Positions 11,067 to 21,780 are shown, counted from the first letter of the stretch. The stretch is DNA of 41,601 bases from Chara braunii (GCA_003427395.1 BFEA01000053.1:3978578-4020178), one strand, 5' to 3'. A program made the numbers and translations. Notes: generated by a model not told the origin, from the sequence alone.

Positions 11067-12115
11067 TCTTGATAACTTTCACTACTTCAAACTCTCCCCC
11101 ATTCTGGCACGCTGTCCTTCCCTCCTTTAGCCTCATCGTCTTACCTTCTAAACGGATGATCATGTCATCGTACTTAGCACGTATCTTTTTCCAACCATCC
11201 GACCACTCCTGTCCGACTACGAATCTAATCGCTAGTGGGCCATCACCCGCAGTATGTCTCTCATCTAACCAATTTATTAAAGACGTACGTTCCTCGTTCT
11301 TGGTGATAAAAATGACGACTGTCCGTCTTACTGTAGCAGGTGCTCGTTTCTTTCTTTCTCGCCTGCCTTTGCATCGTCGTGATCTGAAGCCCACTCGTTC
11401 ACCGGTTCCGAGCGTATTGAGGCTCGGTGACAGATCCTGAATGAGATGTTTCTCGAAGCTGAAATCATCCTTCTCTATCGTGTGTCTGATAGGAATAATC
11501 ACAAACGTCTCTATACCGAATGTTCTCATCCATCTGTATAACTGTGGTGTCTTACCCTAAGTCTTCGGATTCGCTGTCAGCAGATTTTGCCTCCATTGTT
11601 GCATAATCGGTCGTGCAGTACATCCTACATACACCCGTTTGGACCACGGACAAGTGATCTGATACGTTCCACTAGTCCTGAGGTCCAGTGTGTCGTTCGA
11701 GAACTCCATCTTATCCAAAAACTTTCCAATCCATTTTACCTCACCTTTGAGTCCGAGTAGAATCATGGTAGTGGCAATGCGTCTCTCGACTTGTGCTGCT
11801 TGCTCGCCTGTAACACCACGCCCCCGGAGGTCTTCTCTCTCGGCCATGCACGTGCCCATGTTCATCCAGAGTTCATCGGTCATCGGGGAAGTTGATTGTC
11901 AATCGGACGTTTGCTCTTGTTCTTCTGGCGGTGCCGATTTTAATGTCACTCTCAGTGTCCCTGGGATCTTTGCCTTCCCTCTCGTAGTGACCGTAGTCTT
12001 AACCGGTTCGGTTGGTGTCTTGTCGGCTTGCTCCATGTCTTCATCGATCTTCCGAGATCTTGTCTTCTTCATCAGTGGTGTCGAGAAGAAGCGGTCATAG
12101 GCTAACTATGTCTGT
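11032..12115 (-). pseudogene. PLE1 GIY-YIG endonuclease region
   Basis: Minus-strand frame with stops at 11557 (TAG) and near 11900 (TGA). The GIY half-motif is GTYQIT and the YIG half-motif is VYVGCTARP, about 11 residues apart, with a downstream Arg. The distal part has DDFSFEKHLIQDLSPSLNT, whose Glu and final Asn fit the catalytic Glu and Asn of the fold. A basic tract (RRCKGRRERKKR) follows. GIY-YIG nucleases nick target DNA for PLE insertion. Here the domain precedes the RT, whereas canonical Penelope has it after the RT. Stops at 11557 and around 12100 show decay, and removing nothing but point changes would keep one frame through this region. Confidence 0.8.
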
Positions 12116-12117
12116 CG

Positions 12118-13074
12118 CTACACCAGTTTCATCACCATATCCTCCTTTCTTGCTGGTTTTATGCCATGTTTCTCACAGATCTCCTTGAGCTGTGAGACTT
12201 TCTTCCCTGAATACTGCTTCATAACTGATAACGTGTAGTCGACGAGCCCTTCCTGAGAGCAGCTGGCTGAGATCCCTTTGCACCCCTTTGAGAGTGGTGT
12301 CTCAGGCTCCAGTCCTCCGTTCTTCGTAGGAGGTGTGGGAGTATCCGACTTCTTTGAACATTCGCCCCTCTCGTAAGTGCCCGTCGAGTTCTTCTTACTA
12401 GTCTTCTTTCGTATCTGCCTCTTCTTTATCTTGGTCTTGCGCTTCTCTTCACGGAGTAGTCTCACTAGTCGTAGTGCCTCTTCTTCCGTATCCGATGAAT
12501 CCTCTGTAGTGGATGTACTCTCCTCAGTATGAGATAAGGATGAAGAAGATTTCATGACCCTTGTCTTCATCTTCTTCTTCTTCGAAGATCTCTTCGTCTT
12601 CTCCTTTGCCTTCGTAACCGCCTTGCTCTTTGGTGAAATCTTAGGACTCGTAGCTTTGTCTTCCGCCTGGCTGGCCACCTTCGCCTTCTCCATCGCCTGT
12701 TCTTGCTGTTTCTTCCATTTATCGGTAATTTCTGCTTGAAGTTGCAGGCGCATCTCCTCGGTTCTCCTGGTCATGTCCAGTTCCCATCTCTTCTCTTTTT
12801 CCTCCTTCGCACGTCGTTTTTCTTCCTCTTCGTCACGCTTCCATTTTTCTTCCCGTTCTTTCATCAAATCTCGGACAAAAATATGTATCTCATCTTCTTG
12901 CTGTGCTGGTTTACTCCTCTTAGTCCAGCAGTCACGTGCGATGTGTCCTTGTTTGCCGCATTCGTAGCAAACTGGACCGCTCGATCGTCCTCCTCAACCT
13001 CCATTGTTACCGTTATTGTTATTATTATTGTTCCCATTATTCCCCATATTGCTACCACCCCCATTGCTATTCAT
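12118..13074 (-). pseudogene. PLE1 N-terminal region: CCHC knuckle, charged coil, SAP-like segment
   Basis: From an ATG at 13072-13074 the frame gives a Gly/Asn-rich start, one in-frame TGA, then a perfect zinc knuckle CYECGKQGHIARDC (C-x2-C-x4-H-x4-C). A long Glu/Lys/Arg-rich, probably coiled-coil segment follows (about 12560-12867), then basic and Ser-rich stretches. At the end, SQLKEICEKHGIKPARKED resembles a SAP DNA-binding helix-turn-helix. The same frame continues through TAG codons at 12118 and near 12106 into the GIY-YIG region. It may be the N-terminal part of one long ORF or a separate ORF1; the retained frame favours one ORF. The knuckle suggests nucleic-acid binding. Confidence 0.7.
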
Positions 13075-13611
13075 CTTGTCTCGTATCCAAACTTAGGACA
13101 AAGACTAAAAATCTCCATTCCAGGAAACACTCGAACAACGTCCTCGTCGCGATAATTCGGAAATCTCAAATATCGGCTATCTCTCCTACCTCCATAACCT
13201 GTAGTCTCCGTCCTGGTCTCAGCAACCGTATTGCCCTCCATAACCCGTAGTCTCCGTCCTGGTCTCAACAACCATACTGCAATCCGTGTCCTAGCGTTCG
13301 AAATACGTCGTGTTGTTTCGAATACCGGGTATATAGTCTTATGTACGTAGTTATCCAGAAAATTGACCAATCTACGCCTGATAGTTGTCGTACTGTTTCT
13401 ATTACTACGAATTCCTCCACACCTTGCACATGTTCTCGTCATCGTAGTTCTAGAAAGCCAAACTAATGATAATGATACCGACACCAATACTTATCAAAGC
13501 TAGTCCGCATAACACCATGTCGAAACTCCTAATTGTCCTCATACTGTCTAACTTCAAAATCAAAATCACAGCCACCGTTAAGCTTAGAAAACCCCGGTTA
13601 CTGTGTTCCCA
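13075..13611 (-). other. PLE1 5' leader between upstream pseudo-LTR and ORF
   Basis: About 0.5 kb that separates the upstream direct repeat from the ATG at 13074. A 138-residue open frame (13071-13487) occupies it on the coding strand and ends exactly at the knuckle ORF's start. It is Arg/Thr-rich and has no motif I recognise. The segment CATAACC(C/T)GTAGTCTCCGTCCTGGTCTCA(A/G)CAACC occurs twice in tandem (13193-13230 and 13239-13273). I treat the region as leader with an uncertain small ORF. Confidence 0.4.
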
Positions 13612-14530
13612 GGAGTGGCAGACCGCGGCAACAGCCTGTCCGGAAGGGCACAGTAGCACAAAGAGTCATGAACATGTAGACTTAGAAAACATAGTCAAGC
13701 TTTGAACAAACCCGTCGAAACGAGCTCAACCTTCAAGAAACATCAACAAAGTTTCACTTCCTACATGCCACGAAACCTTCACCACCATAGCCAAAATCAC
13801 CCGCATAAACTCGACAACGCCGTCCTTCTACCGGTTTCATCCGTCCGCAACGGAATCATCAGGAAGGTACGCCCTTCACGAGCGCTTCAGTTGAAAAGAG
13901 AGACCCGTGCCTTGTCCCTCGCGCTTTTTATCGTTACCCTTCGTAAAACAAAATAAAATAAATAAAATAAAATAAAATAAACACCTAGTGTTAGGTACTA
14001 AGATCAAAACCCGATTTCGTAGGAACCTCGTATCCCCATGCGTCAGTCGTGGAAGTTCCTTTCCTCAAAAGATAAAAGCGCACTTCTACTTAGTGTTCCG
14101 TACCAAAATCAAAATTCCGGCTCTCGTAGGAATCTTGTGTCCCCATGTGTCGGTCGCGGAAGTTCCTTGCCCCAAAATATAAAGGCGTACTTCTAAAAAT
14201 GTGCGTCTGATCCTCAAAATAAAATCACAGCAAATCCTGAAAGCTAAAGCCGTAACCGTATCCGGGGCTACTGGCCAAAACATTAAGTTAAAGGACAGTG
14301 AACCAAAAAAAACGAAAGTACGTAGGTGCTACGTCCATCTGGATTCATCTACCAGTTCCCACCTTTGGTAGTTATAGCCTGAGCCGCGGGGTTGCTTCCG
14401 TACCTTCATCCGAACGCCGCTCGTGGTCCGCGTCACTTCATAAGGACAAAATGAAAAGGTTCCCAAAAGGCCCAAACCAGATGGTTTCCCGTAACTTTGG
14501 CCAATTTGGCCAAAGCCCCGAGAGAGAGAG
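13612..14530 (-). repeat. PLE1 upstream pseudo-LTR (direct repeat copy)
   Basis: Same orientation and order as 8641-9555, including the hammerhead-like motif, the AAAATAAAATAAA tract (longer here), the two ~107-base internal units and the terminal TTGGCCAATTTGGCCAAAG. It ends in an extended (GA)n (14520-14539) before a further (TG)n. On the coding strand it is the 5' copy and would carry the promoter if PLE expression follows the usual pattern; no promoter motif was assigned. Confidence 0.85.
13824..13867 (-). ncRNA. Hammerhead ribozyme-like motif (PLE1, upstream copy)
   Basis: The fold and core are the same as at 8853-8896: TCATCAG on the plus strand at 13856-13862 is the CTGATGA core read on the minus strand. 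Stem arms, GAAA, the ACCGGT palindrome and the UA cleavage site are all unchanged, although bases just outside the motif differ between the two repeats. Two copies about 5 kb apart would let a transcript release a unit-length RNA. Confidence 0.75.
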
Positions 14531-14548
14531 AGAGAGAGAACAGGTAAG

Positions 14549-14611
<63 letters not shown>

Positions 14612-14700
14612 TGATGTTGCTGCCGCGCTGCGCCCTCACCCGCGCGCAGACAACGCACTTGTGAGTGTGTGTTTGTGTGTGTGTGTGTGTGTGTGCGGGC
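14517..14700. repeat. (GA)n, (TG)n and second TG-rich microsatellites
   Basis: (GA)n at about 14520-14539, (TG)n at about 14553-14609, and a second TG-rich run at about 14663-14695. The first (TG)n is about 15-30 bases beyond the upstream end of PLE1 and mirrors the (TG)n at 8571-8641. Confidence 0.9.
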
Positions 14701-14739
14701 GCGTGGTGGGTGGCGGGGGGCGCGGGGCGACCCTTCCCC

Positions 14740-14890
14740 ACCAATCAATCAATCAATCAATTAAAAAAAAAAAAAAAAAAAAAANNNNNNNNNNNNNNNN
14801 NNNNNNNNNNNNNNNNNNNNNNNNNNNNNNNNNNNNNAAAAAAAAAAAAAAAAAAAATCAAATATTAAATCAATCAATCAATCAATCAAC
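14740..14890. other. Assembly gap (53 N) inside poly(A), flanked by (ATCA)n
   Basis: N from 14785 to 14837, with runs of A on both sides and AATC/ATCA tetranucleotide repeats outside these (14741-14760 and 14868-14888). The gap lies in a simple-sequence region, so its length is unreliable and the join is less certain than elsewhere. Confidence 0.95.
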
Positions 14891-15330
14891 GGAAGAAAAA
14901 AAAAAAAGTTAAAAAAACGCGTTCATTTGTTTTTTCTTCATTTCTCCTCGTCCGCAGCCTAACCCCCCAATTAAAAATTGTTTTCTTTTTCATTTTTTTG
15001 TGTGAGGGGGTGGGGTTGGGGTTGCGTCGCCCCATGGCGCTTCCCGAATCCCCAACCCCCCTCCCTTCTGGTCGCCACGTGGCGTCAAAGCCGCGTGGCC
15101 GCACGGACACTTCTGCGGGATCGGCGGTCTGGCCGCGGCCGCGGACTTGGCCGCGCTTGGCCGCCGCTGAGGGGGATTCATACTGGATGGGTGAAGATTG
15201 TGGAGGAGGAAGAAGGTGTGAAGTGCTTGGCTATAGTGGATGAGCACTCGTGACCAATAGGGTCAAAAAATTTCGTCGAATTGACTAGCGAAGCTTGTTA
15301 GCGAAGCTTGTTAGCGAATTCGTGGTTTGT
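14891..15330. other. No gene; one stray minisatellite unit
   Basis: A GC-rich stretch without a recognisable gene. At about 15183-15243 there is one unit of the minisatellite found at 7021-7376 and 7720-8088 (GGGTGAAG..GGAGGAGGAAGAAGGTGTG..). At 15280-15312 AGCGAAGCTTGTT is tandemly duplicated. Confidence 0.6.
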
Positions 15331-17135
15331 TGTTGGCGAAGATGACTTTGTAAAATCCCGAAAACCCTAAACTAAGTTTCGTTTTTACATAATCTTGACA
15401 ATTCCGAAATTCCTGACAATTCACAAAAAATCGAAACTAAAAAAGTAAAGAAAATCCTAAAAAATCATGAAATTCGGGATTTTGTTATGAAAAAATACTT
15501 CAGTATGTCCCGTATATGTGTTAATCCCGACAATCCCAAAATTTCATAAAATTTACGAAAATTGGAAATTGCTGGAAAAATCCAAAACTTAAAAAAAAAT
15601 CATGAAAATCGAGATTTCGTTGTCGAAATATACTTTAGGATGCCCCGGTTTACGTTATCTTGGGAATCCTGAAAATCCCAAAATTCACAAAAATTTTAAA
15701 AATTGCAAAAAAAAATCTAACAATTTTATAAAAAATTTTGTAAAAATTGGGATTTCATTACCGAAACAAACTTCCATATTTTCAGGATTTTAGGGGTTTC
15801 AGTATGTCACGTTTCTACGTTATATCTAGATGTGTTTTCTGGATTTCATTATCGTAATACACTTCAGTATTTTCGGGATTTTACCGAGATTCATTTTTAG
15901 GTTATATCACGAAGTGTTTTCGAAATTTTGTTACAAAGAAACACTTTGAAATTTACGAAATTTTACTAAGTTTCGTTTCTACATTATATCCCGAAGTGTT
16001 TTCGGGAATTCGTTACCGAAATACACTTTGGGATTTTCGAGATTTTACCGAGTTTTGTTTCTCCCGAAGTGTTTCATGATTTCATTACCAAAATACACTT
16101 CGGGATTTTCAGGGTTCGATCGGTTATATTCCGACGTGGATTCAGGATTTCGCTACCGAATCACACTTCAGGATTTTCGGAATTCGATCAGTTATATTCC
16201 GATGTGGATTCGGGATTTCGTTACCGAATCGCACTTTGGGATTTTTGGGATTCGACCGGTTATATCCTGACGTGGATTCACGATTTCGTTACCAAATTGC
16301 ACTTCAAGATTTTCGGGATTCGATCGGTTATATCCCGAGGTGTTTTCGGAATTTCGTTACTGAAATACACTTTGGGATTTCGGGATTTACTTAGTGTTAT
16401 TTGTACATCATGCCCCGATGTGGATTCGGGATTTTGTTACCAATTCGCATTTGGGGATTTTCGGCATTCGACCTATTATATCCCGGCGTGGATTCTGGAT
16501 TCCGTTACCGAATTGCACTTCGGGATTTTTGGGATTCGATCGGTTACATCCTGACGTGTTTTTGGGATTTCGTTACTGAAATACACTTTGGGATTTTCAG
16601 GATTTTACCGCGTCTCGTTTCTACAATATATCCCGAGGTATTTTCGGGATTTCGTTACTGAAATGCACTTCGGGATTTTCGGGATTTTACCGAGTTTTGT
16701 TTCTACGATGTATCCCGAAGTGTTTTCGGGATTTCGTTACCGACATACACTTCGGGATTGTCGAGATTGTACCGAGTCCCGTTTCTACTATATATCTCGA
16801 AGTGTTTGCAGGATTTCGTTATCGAAATACACTTCAAAATTTTCAGGATTGTACCGAGTCTTGTTTCTATTATACATCCCGAAGTGTTTTCGGGATTTCG
16901 TTACCAAAATACACTTCAAGATTTTCGGGATTTTTGAGATTTTACCAAGTATCGTTTCTACGTTATATCGCAAAGTGTTTTCAAAAATTTTGTGACCGAA
17001 ATACACTTGGGGATTTTTCGTAAATTAGTTAGTGTTGTTTTACATTATACCTCGAAGTGTTTTCGGGATTTCGTTACCGAAATACACTTCGGGATTTTTA
17101 GGATTTTAGTAAGTCTCGTTTCTACAAGATATCCC
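15330..17135. repeat. Satellite array with hairpin-forming units (68 and ~82 bp)
   Basis: About 20 imperfect units are recognisable by GTTACCGAAATACACTTCGG. Spacing between these marks is about 67-68 bases from 16150 to 16360 and 16435-16575, and about 80-83 bases in most of the remainder. In the best units TCCCGAAGTGT and ACACTTCGGGA are exact reverse complements around about 25 bases, so each unit can form a hairpin. Units decay towards 15330. Open frames across the array simply reflect the repeat and are not genes. Confidence 0.85.
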
Positions 17136-17254
17136 GAAGCTGCAACTGCCTTTGTGCCGAGATAGAAGGCAAGGGTTGTGCGTTTTATGCAATCGAGACA
17201 GAACTTGCACAAGAAGGAAGTGAAGTCGAGGGGGGGGGGGCAGAGAGAAAGAGA

Positions 17255-17303
<49 letters not shown>

Positions 17304-18109
17304 GGAAAAAAAAATAAAAAAATATGAAATCCAGAGCCGGAGAGTTAATGCAACATATGGAGCAACTACAACTGTTATCCTCTACACTAAGAACCGCAAT
17401 GGTTTTAAACTGTGTTATGAGTCGCATCTGCTGCCGAGAACTGCAAATATCAAAGAATAGCAAACAATTAGCATCTTACAACTATCGGTATCCATCACCA
17501 TACCCCTGTTGTTTATTCCGGCCAAACATGCTACTTCAATGCAGCTGTTCTTCTTTCTTTTTCAAGTTGCAACTACCTTTCTTGATGTTGCATTTATCAC
17601 TAATGCTTGGCAATCGTTTTCGTGTTGACATTCATCATCTACGAACCTGTCATTTGCCGCTTATGTGAGTCTTGTTGAACTTGGGAAGTGCTGAGTGACT
17701 TAGTGATTATTTTCAGTTTCTTCTTTACTATGATGACTCTGATCTGAATATTGTTTCTTCAGTTTGTGAGAATTTCCCTCCAAGGGAACTCCACTTATAC
17801 CTAGGCGACTCATAGGTATAAGTGAGCGGGATTGGGGTTCGTCTGAGCGGAAAATTGCTCCACTACGGGAAAAAATATAAGTATATTTTTTGTGTCACCT
17901 AGCTACATCTTTTTTTCAACTATTTTTTATTTTTACCTACGCAACCAACTAGACCGCCCGGGTGACCTTGTTATCCCTGGTGGCCAGGCCGCGCAAGGGC
18001 CAAAGTAGGTCTCATAAAAAAAAAACAAAAAAAAATCAAAAAAATCTGCAAAACAAACTATGTTATGCAGAAAAAGAAACTCGACAACTTTTCCCTCAGG
18101 GTCAGATCC
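17136..18109. other. No gene; (GA)n and a 12-bp stem hairpin
   Basis: (G)n and (GA)n at about 17230-17304. Inverted repeat CACTTATACCTA (17792-17803) and TAGGTATAAGTG (17813-17824) with a 9-base loop. A 114-residue plus-strand frame at 17324-17668 has no recognisable motif. The last part precedes the outer end of gypsy element A. Confidence 0.6.
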
Positions 18110-19027
18110 TGCAATCAAACTCGCTTTCATTCACACTTCACATGCATGTAAACAGGTTGCTCAGCAAACTGGCGACGAGCGCCAACTCAAAATCAGAGAT
18201 ATGGCAAACAAGAACACAGTTTAGATACAACTCGCTTCAGATGGCTATCGCGACTCAGCGTTTGTACAAGTCTTTGTTTGTCACTCGCTCGTCGCTGCTT
18301 ATTACACACAGGATCACCCTGGATATCCCACACGCATACACGACACACTCACACACTCACACATTAATCTGTACCTGAAGCTATGGCGGCTATGGCCGCG
18401 GCTAACCTATCGCTATGGCTAAGCTCCTTCTCTCTCGCCTACTTCGTCCTCTGGATCACTGCAGACCACCTCGCACAAGTCGCTGTGGCAGCGCTTCCAC
18501 ATGGCTCACGCAGGAATGAATGAATGGTTGGGCGCTGCCCTTTGATTTATACTTTTGTAGTTCGTTGGTTTGGCCCTTTCCCATGTCCCTAGTGCACACA
18601 GTCCCATGCGGTACTTGCTTGACTAGACTACGACTGACTGGGACTAGGACTGCTCACTCAACATGGTAGACTCCACCACTTGCCCACTTGCCTCAGCCTA
18701 AATGTGAGCAAATTCGAAAGACCACTACTAGGACCTTCCGGAAGTTTAGGTCCTGACCTTTCGAAGATTGTGGCAGCTACAACCTTGACCCTTTGGAAGT
18801 TCTATAGCTACGACTTCTAGAACTCCCTAAGACTTCTACTCGACAGGTCTACAGATCGAACCCTTGGTACCTACAGACCCTACGACAGTCTACCAACTGT
18901 TACAAATACACAGGTCATGGGTTCAACCCTCGGGGTCGACACAAATACTATACACAGGTAAGGTGAGGACTAGGGATCGAGCCCAGGGATCTGCATCAGC
19001 TACTGCGAACAGGTGAATATCGTTTCA
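18110..19027 (-). repeat. Gypsy element A 3' LTR
   Basis: About 918 bases, highly similar to 26409-27314. Read on the minus strand it starts TGAAACGATATTCA directly after the polypurine tract GGCGGGGG (19028-19035) and ends ...TTGATTGCA at 18110-18111, giving the usual TG...CA ends. A TATAAAT box on the minus strand lies at 18545-18551, matching 26844-26850 in the other LTR. CACACTC repeats lie towards the 3' part. Confidence 0.85.
18545..18551 (-). promoter_or_regulatory. TATA box of element A 3' LTR
   Basis: TATAAAT on the minus strand inside the LTR, conserved in the second LTR at 26844-26850. Its position about 480 bases into the LTR fits a U3 promoter, with transcription starting a few tens of bases further toward lower coordinates. 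Inference from position and conservation. Confidence 0.5.
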
Positions 19028-19035
19028 CCCCCGCC
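19028..19035 (-). promoter_or_regulatory. Polypurine tract of element A
   Basis: GGCGGGGG on the minus strand abuts the LTR start TGAAACG. The equivalent in copy B is GGTGGGAG at 27315-27322. The tract primes plus-strand DNA synthesis in LTR retrotransposons. One C interrupts the purines here. Confidence 0.65.
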
Positions 19036-19133
19036 AGCCTAAATTTGAAGTCCTCCGAGAATAGCTCAGTCCAAGGCAGGACCTTTACCTTTCCTATCTC
19101 TCTCGTAGGCTCTAACTGTGTCGGGAGCTGTTT

Positions 19134-20640
19134 CTAGAATTTTGTTCTAATAAACCAGCGGTCGTCCTCTGGCTCCTGATAAGAAAACCGGACCTTATAT
19201 TGTTTCTGTGGACGACCTCTACCTCGTGTTCTCAACACATCTTCACCTACGATGCGGTCAATGTCATACCTTTCGTCCATATCTGGAGGGATAATGAACC
19301 TTCTAGATAAAAATTGCTGACTTGTGACACACGGCAACAACTTTGATGCATGAAATACAGGGTAGGTGTGAAGGTTTGCTGGGATCTCTACTGCGTAGGA
19401 CGACTCATCCTCTCCGCCCTTAATTTCTAGAACTGGCCACGGTCCTCTATACGAGGCCAGTAACTTGTGCGAGATGTTTTTCTCAAGAGCAAACTCTTTG
19501 GACTTGACCCAGACTAAGTTGCCTACTTGGAACTGCGATGGGTGACGGTGCTTGTTGGCTTGTTCTATCATTCTACGTTGGGCGTTCCTGAGGTTCTCAA
19601 CAACTGTAGCTAGCTCTCTTTCGTGTTGTATCGCAAACTCCCTAGTACCGGGCGGTAGCCTGTGAATCTGATCCCTGTTAAGTCCTTCAAACGGTCTGCG
19701 CGGTCTAAAGGGTTTGTGCAACTCGTTGGGAGTGCGACAGGTGGACAAGTGCACGCTGTTGTTATACGCACTGGCTACCTTGGGCGACATCTCGTCCCAA
19801 TTGACTTGGCCTGGTCTAAGGTACATGCGCAGAACTTTCTGCAGGATCTTGTTCATCTACTCAGTTTGATGTTAGTCTTTGGATGGTGGCCAGATGACAT
19901 CAACAACTTGGATCCATAGACTTTCATCAGTTTTTGCCAGTTCTGGCTAGTGAAGCGGGTATCTCTATCACTAACAATGGACAATGAGACTCCATATTCA
20001 CTAACCCAAAAATTAAAAAAACTTCTGAATAACTAGCTCGGTGTGTGTCTGTACAGGCAAAGAAACAGAAACAACATATTTGCTAAATCTATCAACTATG
20101 ACCATGACTTGGCGCTTGTCGTACCTATTCTTGACGTCGGCGTCCATAAAGACAATGGACACTGAATCTCCTGGATGATCAGGAATAGGCAAGGGTCTGA
20201 GAAGACCTAGAGGGGCACGGGTAGTGGTCTTATTTCCTTAGCAAACTTTACAACTGCGGACATACTCTATGTAGTCATTCTTCATTCTTGGCCACGTGTA
20301 TGCATGCATCAGGTTGGCTAAAGTCTTTTGCCAACCGAAATGTCCCTCTGTGTCGTGACATTCCCCTAAGATCAGACTGCGGATCCCCTCACTGTTGGGA
20401 ACGCACATGTGGTCTATCACATTAGGCTTCTCAAACAATAGTCCCTCTGTAGTGCAGTAGTCTGGATCGGTCTCTGGGGCCTCCTTAACTCTCCTGAGGA
20501 GGTCACTATAGATAGGGTCTTGCGCATACCCCTGTCTAACTTTCTCATACAGGTCACTCCCTCTGTGCAGATAGTGAACTATAGCTCCAAAGTAGTCTGA
20601 TATCCTACTTAGAGCATCTGCAACTACATTGTACTTGCCT
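19134..20640 (-). pseudogene. Gypsy A integrase and chromodomain (end of pol)
   Basis: In coding order: an HHCC zinc-binding region (HDTEGHFGWQ, then SCKVC) at about 20240-20370; a DDE core across about 19860-20240 broken by stops and frame changes; then 240 open residues (19134-19856) with a YRGPWPV (GPF/Y-type) motif and a C-terminal YDIDRIVGE...YKVRF chromodomain-like end. This identifies a chromovirus-type Ty3/gypsy integrase, which inserts cDNA and may target chromatin. Damage: the TAA after SCKVC replaces the Gln codon seen in copy B, and the first catalytic Asp (SIDF in copy B) is Val in A (about 20142). Non-functional. Confidence 0.85.
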
Positions 20641-21060
20641 TTGACAGGCTTGAGCTCAAAGTCGTACTGGTCTATCCCAGCGGCCCACCTAGTCAACTAA
20701 GGTGTCATTTTGGCCTGTGTCTTCAGCCACCTCAGAGTCTCGTGGTCTGAATACACTTTGACGTGTCTCCCAAATAGGTAATGCTTCGAGTGCTCTAAGG
20801 TCTGCCTAAGAGCGTAGAGTTCCCTCTCCGACCTCTCGTACGTCGAGGTAGCAACCTTCTCTGAGGGCATCCTCGCTAACATGAACTCTACGGGTTTATA
20901 GCCATTGCCGCTGTCCTGCTGTAACACAGCGCCTATACCATACTGACTGGCATCCATGATGACGATAAATGGCAAGGACAGATCTGCTACTCTCAGGACA
21001 GGGTAGTCTATCAATGCGTGCTTTAACTTCTTTAGCGCAGACGTACAGTCTTTATCCCAC
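20600..21060 (-). pseudogene. Gypsy A RNase H
   Basis: Two open pieces joined by a TAG at 20697. Catalytic-type residues seen are the Asp of IMDASQYG, the Glu of ERELYALRQ, the Asp of VYSDHETLRW and the Asp of VADALSRI. This is the standard Ty3/gypsy RNase H domain between RT and integrase, degrading the RNA template. The stop replaces the Lys codon at the same place in copy B (28999). Confidence 0.85.
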
Positions 21061-21190
21061 TGTCAGATTGCCTTTTTCTTGAGCAACATGCGAAAGGGAG
21101 CGGCGATAGTCGAGAAGTTCCTCACGAACTTCCTATAATAGTTAGCAGACCTAGGACCGACTGCAACTCAGTCAATGTGCGGGGCGTCGG

Positions 21191-21780
21191 CTAATCTCTA
21201 ATTGCTGCTATCTTGTTGTCCTCAGGCTTAATGCCATCTTCGTCTAACATGTGGCCCAAGTACAAGACTTGTGTCTTGGCCCACTCGCACTTCTTTGCAT
21301 TGATCTTGAAGTTAGCCTCTCTCAGCTTCTCCAAAACCTGCCTCGAATGGCCCTGATGCTCTTGGAGGGTCCTACTGAACACTAAGATGTCGTCTAAATA
21401 CACTATGACAAATCTATCTAACCACGACCTAAACAAATCATTCATACATCGTTAAAATGTAGCTGGCGCATTGGTCAGTCCAAAGGGCATCACTATGAAC
21501 TCATAATGCTCATATCTACATCGAAAAGCAGCCTTGTACTTGTAATCAGGATGGACCTCTATCTGATGATATCCGAACTTGAAATCTATCTTTGAAAAAT
21601 ACTTGCAACCCTGCACCCGATCTAAAAGATCATCTATCATGGGCAGCGGTTCAACATTCTTGACCGTGATCGCATTCAGACCCCTATAGTGTATACACAT
21701 ACGCAACTCTCCTTCCTTCTTGGGGACAAACAAAACTGGTGCTCCAAAAGAAGATGAACTGGGTCAAATCCAACCCTTTT
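21191..21780 (-). pseudogene. Gypsy A reverse transcriptase
   Basis: Contains [18 protein letters not shown], then [13 protein letters not shown] (motif A, Asp present), [12 protein letters not shown] (motif B) and FVIVYLDDILVFS (motif C YLDD). A single TAA (21453-21455) splits motif B from motif C where related elements have Gln. Downstream are LYLGHMLDEDGI and further RT thumb sequence. Catalytic residues are intact but the ORF is not. Confidence 0.9.

Noticed and set aside
14298-14912. 204-residue plus-strand frame
   Set aside because: It reads through (TG)n, poly(A) and 53 N; the coding appearance is simple sequence.
16028-17023. Long open frames with repeating peptide pattern
   Set aside because: They follow the satellite period and change frame with unit length; no start, conserved domain or codon bias.
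21563-21569. CTGATGA followed closely by GAAA on the plus strand, hammerhead-like
   Set aside because: It is antisense to the gypsy A RT motif A region, no stem II or stem III pairing can be drawn, and the bases are explained by coding sequence.
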